From Bradyrhizobium sp. AS23.2 (GTDB taxonomy: Bacteria > Pseudomonadota > Alphaproteobacteria > Rhizobiales > Xanthobacteraceae), in contig NZ_LGHM01000110.1 in assembly GCF_001908185.1 (NCBI RefSeq), positions 1-62,556 on the forward strand: a stretch of 62,556 bases of DNA. The letters are read 5' to 3'. The position numbers and the translations under genes were made by a program. Every line of letters starts with the position of its first letter. The first letter of the stretch is position 1. Under the pieces are notes generated by a model. That model made no database searches. It worked only from the letters and a program-made list of their open reading frames with translations, and was not told the DNA's origin. This document shows, piece after piece, positions 17,125 to 27,421 of this stretch.

Positions 17125-18279
17125 CTACGCCGCGAGATCCGCGACCACCGCGTCCAGCACAGGGAATCCGCTGCTCGTCACGCGCAATCGCCCCGTCGCA
17201 TCGACCGTAATCGCGCCCTCTTCACGCAGCAGCGCGATGCGGCCGGGGTCGAGCGGGCGGCCGGAGAGCGCGGTGTAGCGCTCGGGGTCGATACCTTCGG
17301 CGAGACGCAATCCCATCAGCAGGAATTCGTCGGCGCGCTCCTCGCTGTTGAGGAGATCGTCGGTGACGACGCCGTGGCCGTTGCTCTCGACCCGCATCAG
17401 CCAGGCTTCGGGACGCTTCTCGGTGGCGGTGGCATGGCGCACGCCGTTGATGTCGAGCCGGCCATGCGCACCGGGGCCAATGCCGGCATATTCCTCGCCA
17501 CGCCAGTAGACGAGATTGTGCCGGCACTCGGCGCCACGCCGCGCGTGATTGGAGATCTCGTAGGCGGGCAGGCCGAGCTTGTCGCAGGTCTCCTGCGTGA
17601 TGTCGTAGAGCGCGCGCGCGACCGCCTCGTCCGGCGTCTTCAGCTTGCCGGCCTGGTGCAGGCCGAAGAACGGAGTGCCTTCCTCAATCGTGAGCTGGTA
17701 GAGCGACAGATGCTCGGCCGCTTCATCGATCGCATGACGCAGCTCGTCGGCCCACATCGCCGGCGTTTGGTCGGGACGGGCGTAGATCAGATCGAACGAG
17801 TAGCGATCGAACGAGCGGCGCGCGATGGCGACGGCATCGAGTGCCTCGCGCGCACTATGCAGGCGGCCCAGCGCTTTCAGCGAGGCATCATCGAGCGCCT
17901 GCACACCAAGCGAAACGCGGTTGACGCCGGATGTGCGATAACCGGCGAAACGCGTGGCCTCGACGCTGGTCGGGTTTGCTTCCAGCGTCACCTCGACATC
18001 GCCAGCGACGTGCCAGTGCTTGCCGATCGCGTCGAGCACTGCGCCGACGGTTGAGGGCTGCATCAGCGACGGGGTGCCGCCGCCGAGGAAGATCGAGGTG
18101 ACTTCGCGCCCGGGCGCGCGCTCGGCCGTGGTCGCGATCTCGCGCGCGAAGGCGGCGGCGAAGCGCGCCTCGTCGATTGCGGCATGGCGGACATGGCTGT
18201 TGAAGTCGCAATAGGGGCACTTCGACAGGCAGAACGGCCAGTGCACATAGACGCCGAAGGCTTCCTTAGCGCGGCTCAA
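17125..18279 (-). CDS. hemW: Radical SAM heme chaperone HemW
   Basis: A 384-residue radical SAM protein. The cluster-binding motif is FCLSKCPYCDFNSH near residues 16-29 (CxxxCxxC), followed by FLGGGTPSLMQ. HemW binds heme and a 4Fe-4S cluster and is thought to deliver heme to proteins; it was long called an oxygen-independent coproporphyrinogen oxidase. The start overlaps rdgB by 14 bp. It is third in the rph-rdgB-hemW unit. Confidence 0.95.
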   Translation of the reverse strand: MSRAKEAFGVYVHWPFCLSKCPYCDFNSHVRHAAIDEARFAAAFAREIATTAERAPGREVTSIFLGGGTPSLMQPSTVGAVLDAIGKHWHVAGDVEVTLEANPTSVEATRFAGYRTSGVNRVSLGVQALDDASLKALGRLHSAREALDAVAIARRSFDRYSFDLIYARPDQTPAMWADELRHAIDEAAEHLSLYQLTIEEGTPFFGLHQAGKLKTPDEAVARALYDITQETCDKLGLPAYEISNHARRGAECRHNLVYWRGEEYAGIGPGAHGRLDINGVRHATATEKRPEAWLMRVESNGHGVVTDDLLNSEERADEFLLMGLRLAEGIDPERYTALSGRPLDPGRIALLREEGAITVDATGRLRVTSSGFPVLDAVVADLAA

Positions 18280-18901
18280 GGCAGATCTCCGCCAGTTTCA
18301 CGAAGGCGCGGGCACGGTGCGACAGGCCAAGGCCGAGCGGCGGCAGTCCGTGCTTCTCGATGCTGGTCATCTCGCCGAAGGTGCGCGCGTGACCGTCGGG
18401 GAGGAACATCGGATCATAGCCGAAGCCCGCGGTGCCGCGCGGCGGCCAGACCAGCGTGCCGTCGGCGCGCGCCTCGACCTGTTCGAGATGATCGTCGGGC
18501 CAGGCGACGCAGAGCGCGGAGACGAAATGCGCGGTGCGCCTGTCCGGCGTAGCCGCGCCGCGCTCCTGCAGCAGGCGTTCGATCTGCGCCATCGCCGCGG
18601 TGAAGTCTTTGGTCGGGCCGGCCCAGCGCGCGCTGTAGATGCCGGGCGCGCCGTCGAGCGCGTCGACCACGATGCCGGAATCATCGGCGAAAGCGGGAAG
18701 CCTCGCCGCCTGAGCTGCCGCGATCGCCTTGATCGCGGCGTTGCTGCGGAAATCGTTGCCGGTCTCTTCGGGCTCGCCGAGGCCGAGCTCACCAGCCGAC
18801 ACCGCCTCGATGCCGTGAGGCGCGAGCAGCTCCTTCATCTCGGCGAGCTTGCCGGGATTGTGGGTCGCGATGACCAGCTTTCCGGTGATTCGGCGGTGCA
18901 T
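18266..18901 (-). CDS. rdgB: Non-canonical purine NTP pyrophosphatase (RdgB/HAM1)
   Basis: A 211-residue enzyme that hydrolyses dITP, ITP and XTP and so keeps deaminated purines out of DNA. Signatures: VIATHNPGKLAEM near the N-terminus, FADDSGIVVDALDGAPGIYS in the middle, and TAGFGYDPMFLPDGH and LSHRARAF near the end. It begins 11 bp after rph and overlaps hemW, consistent with one operon. Confidence 0.96.
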   Translation of the reverse strand: MHRRITGKLVIATHNPGKLAEMKELLAPHGIEAVSAGELGLGEPEETGNDFRSNAAIKAIAAAQAARLPAFADDSGIVVDALDGAPGIYSARWAGPTKDFTAAMAQIERLLQERGAATPDRRTAHFVSALCVAWPDDHLEQVEARADGTLVWPPRGTAGFGYDPMFLPDGHARTFGEMTSIEKHGLPPLGLGLSHRARAFVKLAEICLEPR

Positions 18902-18912
18902 GGGCTTATTGA

Positions 18913-19626
18913 CTACGCCACGGCCAGTTTCTGCAAGTCCACGAGACGCGCAACGCCCTTGCGCGCCAGCGCCATCAGCGCCAGGAACTCGTCCTGCGTG
19001 AACGGCTCGCGTTCCGCGGTGCCCTGCACCTCGACGATGCGGCCGTCGCCGGTCATGACGAAATTTGCGTCGGTCTCGGCCTCCGAATCCTCGGCGTAGT
19101 CGAGGTCGAGCACCGGCGTGCCGTTGTAGATGCCGCAGGAGATCGCGGCGACGTTGTCACGCAGGACGTTGGCCTTGACCATGTTGCGCGCCTTCATCCA
19201 GTTGACGCAGTCGGCGAGCGCGACCCAGGCGCCGGTGATCGACGCCGTGCGCGTGCCGCCGTCGGCCTGGAGCACGTCGCAATCGACCGTGATCTGGCGC
19301 TCGCCGAGCGCTTCGAGATTGATGATGGTGCGAAGCGAGCGGCCGATCAGGCGCTGGATCTCGACGGTGCGGCCGCTCTGTTTTCCGGCGGATGCCTCGC
19401 GGCGGGTACGTTCCGAGGTCGCGCGCGGCAGCATGCCGTATTCGGCGGTGACCCAGCCGCGGCCCTGGCCCTTCAGCCACGGCGGCAGGCGGTCTTCCAG
19501 CGTGGCGGTGACCAGCACATGGGTGTCGCCAAATTTCACCAGGCACGAGCCTTCCGCATATTTGACCACGCCGCGCTCAAGCGTCACGGGGCGCAATTCG
19601 TCGGGCGCACGGCGGCTTGGCCGCAT
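18913..19626 (-). CDS. rph: Ribonuclease PH
   Basis: A 237-residue phosphorolytic 3'-5' exoribonuclease that trims tRNA precursors. Start at 19626 (MRPSRRAPDELRPV) gives the normal family length. Seen: KFGDTHVLVTATLE, GWVTAEYGMLPRAT, QSGRTVEIQRLIGRSLR and DCDVLQADGGTRTASITG, with the phosphate-binding segment GDGRIVEVQGTAE. It is divergent from hrcA, sharing a 180-bp intergenic region. Confidence 0.97.
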   Translation of the reverse strand: MRPSRRAPDELRPVTLERGVVKYAEGSCLVKFGDTHVLVTATLEDRLPPWLKGQGRGWVTAEYGMLPRATSERTRREASAGKQSGRTVEIQRLIGRSLRTIINLEALGERQITVDCDVLQADGGTRTASITGAWVALADCVNWMKARNMVKANVLRDNVAAISCGIYNGTPVLDLDYAEDSEAETDANFVMTGDGRIVEVQGTAEREPFTQDEFLALMALARKGVARLVDLQKLAVA

Positions 19627-19806
19627 GGGAAATCCTCCAAAACTCACGGAAAAGGGCTGTTCGCGGTGCTTGTAGGTGGGGCGCGGGTGGGCGGCAAGGG
19701 GGAAGATCAAGGCCTTATTCACCTCCGACGTTCGGTCCGCGAACGCCGCGCTTGTCAGAACGGCCCGGGATGGACAAATTATGAGCATCTGAGAGGAGTT
19801 ACCGTC

Positions 19807-20895
19807 GTGGCCCATCACGATCCGATCCATCTGATCGCGCCGCGCGCGGGCCTCGCCCAGCTCAATGAGCGTTCCCGCGACATCTTTCGTCAAATTGTCG
19901 AAAGCTATCTCGCGACCGGCGAGCCGGTCGGCTCGCGGAACATTTCTCGCCTGATCGCCACGCCGCTGTCGCCGGCCTCGGTCCGCAACGTCATGGCCGA
20001 TCTGGAATTGCTCGGACTGATCTACGCGCCGCATACCTCTGCTGGCCGGCTGCCGACGGAACTTGGCCTGCGTTTCTTCGTCGACGCCCTCATGCAGGTC
20101 GGCGACCTCAACGAGGCCGAACGGCAGTCAATCCAGGGCCAACTCGCCTCCGTCGGCCAAGCCCAGTCGGTCGAGGCGGCGCTGGACCAGGCGCTGACGC
20201 GGCTGTCGGGTCTGACCCGCGCCGCCGCGGTCGTTCTGACGCCGAAGTCCAATGCCCGGCTCAAACACATCGAATTCGTCCGCCTGGAACCGGAAAAGGC
20301 GCTGGTGGTCCTGGTCGGCGAGGACGGCCAGGTCGAAAACCGCGTGCTGACGCTGCCGCCCGGAGTTCCATCCTCGGCGCTGACGGAGGCGAGCAATTTC
20401 CTCAACGCGCGGATCCGGGGCCGGACCTTGGCCGAGGCGCGGCTCGAGCTCGAAACCGCGCTCGGGGAGGCCAGCGCCGAGCTCGATCAATTGACGCAGA
20501 AAGTGATCTCGACCGGGATCGCAAGCTGGTCAGGCGGCGAGAACGACGACCGCCAGCTCATCGTCCGCGGCCATGCCAATCTGCTCGAGGACCTGCACGC
20601 GCTGGAGGATCTGGAACGGGTGCGCCTGTTGTTCGAAGATCTCGAGACCAAGCGCGGCGTGATCGACCTGCTCGGCCGGGCCGAAACCGCGGAAGGCGTG
20701 CGAATCTTCATCGGCAGCGAGAACAAGCTGTTTTCGCTGTCCGGCTCCTCCACGATCATCTCGCCCTATCGGGATGCCGCCGGCCATATCGTCGGTGTTC
20801 TGGGCGTGATCGGGCCGACGCGGCTGAATTATGCCCGCGTGATCCCGACCGTGGACTACGCCGCCCGCATCGTCAGTCGGCTCCTGGGGGGCTGA
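19807..20895 (+). CDS. hrcA: Heat-inducible transcription repressor HrcA
   Basis: A 362-residue repressor that binds CIRCE operators. GTG start at 19807 preceded by GAGGAG at 19792-19797. The N-terminal winged helix is visible (LNERSRDIFRQIVESYLATG, SPASVRNVMADLELLGLI, SAGRLPTELGLRFFVD) and the C-terminal GAF-like part includes IFIGSEN and VLGVIGPTRLNYARVIPTVD. I saw no CIRCE palindrome in this window; in related species the targets are groESL operons. It leads the hrcA-grpE pair. Confidence 0.96.
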   Translation: MAHHDPIHLIAPRAGLAQLNERSRDIFRQIVESYLATGEPVGSRNISRLIATPLSPASVRNVMADLELLGLIYAPHTSAGRLPTELGLRFFVDALMQVGDLNEAERQSIQGQLASVGQAQSVEAALDQALTRLSGLTRAAAVVLTPKSNARLKHIEFVRLEPEKALVVLVGEDGQVENRVLTLPPGVPSSALTEASNFLNARIRGRTLAEARLELETALGEASAELDQLTQKVISTGIASWSGGENDDRQLIVRGHANLLEDLHALEDLERVRLLFEDLETKRGVIDLLGRAETAEGVRIFIGSENKLFSLSGSSTIISPYRDAAGHIVGVLGVIGPTRLNYARVIPTVDYAARIVSRLLGG

Positions 20896-20991
20896 GCGGC
20901 ATTTCGTCTGATCACGGGCGCTTGATTTTCGTGGCTTTAGGCACGATATCCGGGCCAACAATCCCTTGAAACGAGTTCGAGACCAGAGCCG

Positions 20992-21606
20992 ATGACCGAT
21001 CAAGACCGGCAGCCCGACGACACGACCCCGCCGACCGGCGAGCCAGTGGTGTCAAAGCCCTACATCATGCCCGACGATCCCGAGCTCGGCTCGGTCGAAT
21101 TGTTGCAGAAGGAAGCCGCCGAGGCGCGCGACCGCACGCTGCGGACGCTGGCCGAGATGGAGAATCTCCGCAAGCGCACCACCAAGGAAGTGGCTGACGC
21201 CCGTCTCTACGGCATCACCGGCTTTGCCCGCGACGTGCTCGACATCGCCGACAACCTCCAGCGCGCGCTCGATGCCGTTCCGGCCGAGGCGCGTGCCGCG
21301 GCAGACCCCGGCCTGACCGCGCTGATCGAGGGCGTCGAGCTCACCGAGCGCTCGCTGCTCAACGCGCTGGAAAAGCACGGCGTGAAGAAGTTCGATCCGC
21401 AGGGCCAGAAGTTCGACCCGAACTTCCAGCAGGCGATGTTCGAGGTGCCCGATCCGTCGGTGCCGACAGGCACAGTGGTGCAGGTCGTTCAGGCCGGCTA
21501 CACGATCGGCGAACGGGTGCTGCGTCCGGCTTTGGTCGGCGTTGCCAAGGGCGGCGCGAAGGCCGCGCCTGCCGCCAACAACAACGAGCCGAACAGCGCG
21601 GTGTAA
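20992..21606 (+). CDS. grpE: Nucleotide exchange factor GrpE
   Basis: A 204-residue cochaperone that releases ADP from DnaK. It has a charged, disordered N-terminus, a long helix (LLQKEAAEARDRTLRTLAEM with NLRKRTTKEVADAR) and the C-terminal beta domain (NFQQAMFEVPDPSVPTGTVV then GYTIGERVLRPALVGVAKG). Located 96 bp after hrcA, as usual in alphaproteobacteria; dnaKJ follow about 2.5 kb on. Confidence 0.97.
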   Translation: MTDQDRQPDDTTPPTGEPVVSKPYIMPDDPELGSVELLQKEAAEARDRTLRTLAEMENLRKRTTKEVADARLYGITGFARDVLDIADNLQRALDAVPAEARAAADPGLTALIEGVELTERSLLNALEKHGVKKFDPQGQKFDPNFQQAMFEVPDPSVPTGTVVQVVQAGYTIGERVLRPALVGVAKGGAKAAPAANNNEPNSAV

Positions 21607-21614
21607 GCCATCAA

Positions 21615-21730
21615 TCCTCATGGTGAGGAGGCGCGTCAGCGCCGTCTCGAACCATGCAGGCCCGGGTCTCTCAGCTCGGCCTTCATCCTTCGAGACGCGC
21701 GCGAAGAAGCGCGCTCCTCAGGATGAGGGT
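21615..21730. repeat. Palindromic intergenic repeat (CCTCATGGTGAGGAG type)
   Basis: CTCATGGTGAGGAGGCGCG at one end pairs imperfectly with CGCGCTCCTCAGGATGAGGG at the other; inner CGTCTCGAACCATG and CATCCTTCGAGACG pair too. It lies between grpE and the end of the nicotinamidase gene. Same family as 12964-13073. Confidence 0.8.
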
Positions 21731-21750
21731 CTTGCAGTTTTACGCGTCGC

Positions 21751-22473
21751 CTACGCGCTCACCGCGATATCCGCAGACTGAATCCGCTTCACGCCGGCCT
21801 TGGCCATGTCGGCCCAGGCTTTGGCGAGCGAGCCCTGCGTGTCGATGCCGCGGCAGGCGTCTTCCACCACATAGACCTCGAAACCCGCCTTGCGCGCGTC
21901 GAGCGCGGTCCAGGCGACGCAGAAATCGGTAGCCAGGCCGGCGACGAAGATGCGCTTGATCTTGCGTCCCTTCAGATAGCCGGCAAGGCCCGTCGAGGTC
22001 TTGCCGTCGGCTTCGAGGAAAGCCGAGTAGCTGTCGACGTCCTTGTGAAAACCCTTGCGGATGATGAGCTCGGCGTGCGGGATCGCGAGGTCCCTCGACA
22101 GCGCGGCGCCGTCGGTGCCCTGCACGCAATGGTCCGGCCACAGCACCTGTTTGCCGTAGGGAAGATCGATGGTCTCGAACGGTTTCTTGCCGGAATGCAC
22201 CGAGGCGAACGAGACGTGGCCGGGCGTATGCCAGTCCTGCGTCATCACCACGTTCGAGAATGCCTTTGCGATCTTGTTGATGACGGGCACGACCTGCTCG
22301 CCCTCCTTCACCGCGAGGCTGCCGCCGGGCAGGAAGCAGTTTTGCACGTCGATCACGAGCAGCGCGGACGTGTCGTCCGGCTTGATCGACGTCGCCGCAA
22401 AGAGCGCGGTTGGCGCGAGAGCCGCCAGCGCCGTCGTCCCAAGCGCCGCCAGGATGTGTCGCCGATCCAGCAT
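21751..22473 (-). CDS. Nicotinamidase/isochorismatase-family hydrolase with export signal
   Basis: A 240-residue protein of the PncA family. Active-site features: Asp in LLVIDVQNCFLPGGS, metal-binding Asp/His in TQDWHTPGHVSF, and the nucleophile Cys in AGLATDFCVAWTAL. WPDHCVQGTDGA is also typical. The N-terminus MLDRRHILAALGTTALAALA looks like a twin-arginine or Sec signal followed by LFAATS, so the enzyme is probably periplasmic, unlike the cytoplasmic PncA of most bacteria. It would convert nicotinamide to nicotinate. It sits between grpE and dnaK on the opposite strand. Confidence 0.88.
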   Translation of the reverse strand: MLDRRHILAALGTTALAALAPTALFAATSIKPDDTSALLVIDVQNCFLPGGSLAVKEGEQVVPVINKIAKAFSNVVMTQDWHTPGHVSFASVHSGKKPFETIDLPYGKQVLWPDHCVQGTDGAALSRDLAIPHAELIIRKGFHKDVDSYSAFLEADGKTSTGLAGYLKGRKIKRIFVAGLATDFCVAWTALDARKAGFEVYVVEDACRGIDTQGSLAKAWADMAKAGVKRIQSADIAVSA

Positions 22474-22595
22474 CGTTCGCCTCCCCTCAGGATGAATCCA
22501 ATGGAGGCGAAGCCTAGTTCCGCTTGTGCGCGAACAGAAGCCCGAAAATGCAGCCGGCTTTGTCCAGCGCCTGGGCTCACAACCCCAACATCACC

Positions 22596-22732
22596 GTCAT
22601 CCCGGGGCGCGCAAAGCGCGAGCCCGGGATCCATAACCACAGGGAGAGGTTTGGCGAAGACTCTTCGTGGGACTGCGACCGACTGCAACCGCGAGATCAC
22701 GCGGTATGGATCCCCGCCTTCGCGGGGATGAC
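22596..22732. repeat. Palindromic intergenic repeat (GTCATCCCGGGGCGCGCAAAG type)
   Basis: GTCATCCCGGGGCGCG at the left pairs with CGCGGGGATGAC at the right, with CGGGATCCATA opposite TATGGATCCC. The frameshifted upstream ORF runs into it, giving the tell-tale C-terminal VIPAKAGIH. Related copies lie at 29814-29905, 41189-41324 and 49810-49915. Confidence 0.85.
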
Positions 22733-23701
22733 ACCGAGTGTGTTGCGCCGCCTTCGCCTTACCCCTTCGGCTGGATGCCGTCGCGCACCGCGCGGAAGCG
22801 GGTGAAGGCGGCCGACCACTGGTCGCGCGGGGCGCTGGCGATGATGCGCAGCGAGGCCCCCCCCGCTGCTGAAGCGAATCCACTGCACCACGGTCACCGG
22901 TGTCTTGTCCTTGCCGCTGACGCCGTCGATCCGGGTCTCAAAACCTTGCTGGCCGTTGATGCGGATCGGCTCGGACATGGTGATGCGGGACTCGCGCACG
23001 CCGGGGATCTGGAGCGCCGCCTCCTGGGCGAAGCGGGCGCGGTCGTCGGCCTGCTGCGGCGTGGCGCCGATCAGGCCGAGGATCATGAACGGCTTCGACT
23101 CATAGCCTGTGCTCTCGTTGCCGTCGGCCAGGATGATGCTGCTGCCCGGTGCCAGGGTGCGGATGTCCTTGAAGTCAGCGAGATCGGTGATCTTGAACGG
23201 CATCAGCGCGATCTGCTCGTCGGCCGATACCTCCCTGCGGGTGACGGCGCTCGCAAACATCTGCCGCACCGCCTCGTCGGTGTAGATCTTCGTCGCGTTC
23301 TCGGGGATCTGCACCGCCACATAGCCGGAGAAACCGGCGCCCGGCACGATCATCGAATAGCGCTTCACCGGGGTATCACCGGCTTTGCCGCTCTCGGTGG
23401 TGAAATAGGCTAGGCCCGCGGGTGTCTCGATCTTGTCCTGCTTCACGCCGCCGGTGCCCGCAGGATTGGAATTGAAGGCGCTCACGACCTCGCCATAGGC
23501 TGCCGGCGGCAGCTCGGTGATCAGCACCTTGACGCTGCCGTCTTGGTTCTCGAAGCCCGGAAAGGTCTTTGCCGTGCTGAGACCGATCAGCGGCACCATG
23601 CCGAGGCGCAGCCCGGGCGGGAAAACGGCGTCGGCGGCAACGGCCGGAAGCGCGGAGGCGACGAGGAGGGTGAGCGCAGCGAGGGGGCGGATCAGCTTCA
23701 T
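22697..23701 (-). CDS. Secreted protein of unknown function, frameshifted near C-terminus
   Basis: A signal peptide (LIRPLAALTLLVASALPAVAADA) is followed by about 255 residues of unknown family (FPPGLRLGMVPLIGLSTAK, then FAQEAALQIPGVRESRITM). After VVQWIRFSSGGG the reading frame becomes unnatural and Arg-rich and ends inside a repeat. The run of eight G on the coding strand (22864-22857) marks the break: one base shift restores ASLRIIASAPRDQWSAAF, RFRAVRDGIQPKG and a stop at 22759. The intact gene would be 22759-23701. Start at ATG 23701; GTG at 23707 is possible. Function not recognised. Confidence 0.75.
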   Translation of the reverse strand: MKLIRPLAALTLLVASALPAVAADAVFPPGLRLGMVPLIGLSTAKTFPGFENQDGSVKVLITELPPAAYGEVVSAFNSNPAGTGGVKQDKIETPAGLAYFTTESGKAGDTPVKRYSMIVPGAGFSGYVAVQIPENATKIYTDEAVRQMFASAVTRREVSADEQIALMPFKITDLADFKDIRTLAPGSSIILADGNESTGYESKPFMILGLIGATPQQADDRARFAQEAALQIPGVRESRITMSEPIRINGQQGFETRIDGVSGKDKTPVTVVQWIRFSSGGGLAAHHRQRPARPVVGRLHPLPRGARRHPAEGVRRRRRNTLGVIPAKAGIHTA

Positions 23702-24095
23702 GGGCACTCTGATTGGTTCACATTGAGGCCGTTCGATGGTCGGCCACCGGGCCGCTATGTCGCGCGAAGCAGCCTCGCGGCGCCTGTCCGGCCGCCCGCC
23801 TTTTAGCGGGTTTGGCCTTGCCGTAACAGGGTGGGGCGGATCACGGCGGCGGGGGCTTGCGGAGGCCTGAACCTGTTAACAATTCCTCACCCGCAAGGGC
23901 GGTGAAGCCCGGATATGATGTTCTAAAACCCAATGTTTTCACGGCCGAAACTTGCGTTCGGTCCTTGCGGGCCCCTCCCCCCCTCCTATATGAGCCTCAA
24001 TCATCGCAATATCGCGGATGTTTGATCTTAGGGGGTTTGGATCGGGTGCCTTCTGGGCCCAGCCAACCTGCCGCAAAAACAAGGATATCAGGACC
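23702..24095. other. Intergenic region upstream of dnaK
   Basis: Divergent control region for dnaK and the secreted-protein gene. A heat-shock-type promoter candidate is listed separately. No ORF in it resembles a protein, and no CIRCE palindrome was seen. Confidence 0.5.
23964..23991 (+). promoter_or_regulatory. Candidate RpoH (sigma32) promoter of dnaK
   Basis: CTTG at 23964-23967, 17 bases, then CCTATAT at 23985-23991. This fits the alphaproteobacterial heat-shock pattern of a CTTG -35 box and a C-rich then TAT -10 box, about 105 bp before the dnaK start. A second CTTG at 23951 is too distant. Assignment is by pattern only. Confidence 0.5.
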
Positions 24096-25997
<1,902 letters not shown>

Positions 25998-26045
25998 ACC
26001 CCAAGAGGGTGATGATGCGGACGGCTTGGACCCCACACGTACTAT

Positions 26046-26072
26046 CGGCCTCCCCTCTCCCGGGGGAGGCCG
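26046..26072 (+). terminator. Hairpin between dnaK and dnaJ
   Basis: Perfect arms CGGCCTCCCC (26046-26055) and GGGGAGGCCG (26063-26072), loop of seven bases, no T run after it. It may attenuate read-through or stabilise the dnaK transcript, lowering DnaJ relative to DnaK. The 245-bp dnaK-dnaJ spacer has no supported gene. Confidence 0.5.
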
Positions 26073-26242
26073 TCGTGTCGGGCTCGACGGGCGAGGCGCC
26101 CGTTACGATCGATCAATTCCCAGCCGTTATGTTGAATGCCGCTATGCGGCCCTCTGCCGCAAGGCCGAAGGCTGCTTATATCGTCGCGTGGCGACGCCAT
26201 TCGTCGCCGACCTAGATCGCGATTGGATAGACCGAGTCAGAC

Positions 26243-27367
26243 ATGTCCACCAAGCGCTGCTACTACGAAACGCTCGAAGTTGAACGCGACGCCGACGAGG
26301 GCAAGCTGAAATCGTCCTTCCGCAAGCTGGCGATGAAGTTCCACCCGGACCGCAATCCCGGGGACGACAGCAGCGAAATCAAGTTCAAGGAAATCAACGA
26401 GGCCTACGAGGTCCTGAAAGACAAGGACAAGCGCGCGGCCTATGACCGCTTCGGCCACGCCGCCTTCGAGCAGGGTGGCGGCGGCGGCGCCGGCTTCGGC
26501 GCGGGCTTCGCCTCCTCCTTCTCCGATATTTTCGAAGATCTGTTCGGCATGGCCGGGCAGCGCGGCCGCGGCGGCCGCGAGCGCGGCGCCGACCTGCGCT
26601 ACAACATGGAAATCACGCTCGAGGAAGCCTTCGGCGGCAAGACCGCGCAGATCGAGATCCCGGTCTCGGTCACCTGCGAGGCCTGCTCGGGCATCGGTGC
26701 CAAGGCCGGCACCAAGCCGAAGACCTGCTCGACCTGCGGCGGCGCCGGCCGCGTGCGGCAGTCGCAGGGCTTCTTCACGCTCGAACGGACCTGCCCGGGC
26801 TGCCAGGGCCGCGGCCAGATGATCGAGGACGCCTGCCCGTCCTGCTCCGGCCAGGGTCGGGTCACCCGCGAGCGGACGCTGTCGGTCAACATTCCGCCCG
26901 GCGTCGAGGACGGCACCAGGATCAGGCTTGCCGGCGAAGGCGAGGCCGGCGTCCGCGGCGGCCCACCGGGCGACCTCTACATCTTCCTGTCGCTGGGCCA
27001 GCACCAGTTCTTCCAGCGCGACGGCGCCGATCTGCACTGCCGCGTGCCAATTTCGATGGTGACGGCTGCCCTCGGCGGCGAATTCGAGGTGCCGACCATC
27101 GAGAAGGGCAAGGCCAAGGTGAAGGTCCCCGCCGGAACCCAGTCGAACCGCCGATTCCGCATTGCATCAAAGGGCATGCCGGTGCTGCGCTCGCGCCAGA
27201 CGGGCGACATGTATGTCCAGGTCGTGGTCGAGACCCCGCAAAATCTCACCAAGAAGCAGCAGGAATTGCTGGCCGAGTTCGAAAAGCTCTCCTCCGGCAA
27301 TACCCAGCCGGAATCCGAGGGCTTCTTCGCCAAGGTCAAGGATTTCTTCGGTAATCGGGCCAACTGA
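26243..27367 (+). CDS. dnaJ: Chaperone protein DnaJ (Hsp40)
   Basis: A 374-residue type I DnaJ. J domain 4-70 with HPD in MKFHPDRNPGD; a Gly/Phe-rich linker (GGGGGAGFGAGFASSFSDIF); the zinc domain with four CxxCxG motifs (CEACSGIG, CSTCGGAG, CPGCQGRG, CPSCSGQG); then the peptide-binding C-terminal domain (VNIPPGVEDGTRIRLAGEGE). It stimulates DnaK ATPase and hands over unfolded proteins. Confidence 0.98.
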   Translation: MSTKRCYYETLEVERDADEGKLKSSFRKLAMKFHPDRNPGDDSSEIKFKEINEAYEVLKDKDKRAAYDRFGHAAFEQGGGGGAGFGAGFASSFSDIFEDLFGMAGQRGRGGRERGADLRYNMEITLEEAFGGKTAQIEIPVSVTCEACSGIGAKAGTKPKTCSTCGGAGRVRQSQGFFTLERTCPGCQGRGQMIEDACPSCSGQGRVTRERTLSVNIPPGVEDGTRIRLAGEGEAGVRGGPPGDLYIFLSLGQHQFFQRDGADLHCRVPISMVTAALGGEFEVPTIEKGKAKVKVPAGTQSNRRFRIASKGMPVLRSRQTGDMYVQVVVETPQNLTKKQQELLAEFEKLSSGNTQPESEGFFAKVKDFFGNRAN

Positions 27368-27421
27368 CTCGTCTTGACCGTATCGCCTGCGGCCTATACC
27401 TCTTTATGACCATTTTCTGAC

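Noticed and set aside
26009..26215. Small ORF between dnaK and dnaJ
   Set aside because: It covers a hairpin and has no protein-like pattern; treated as untranslated spacer.
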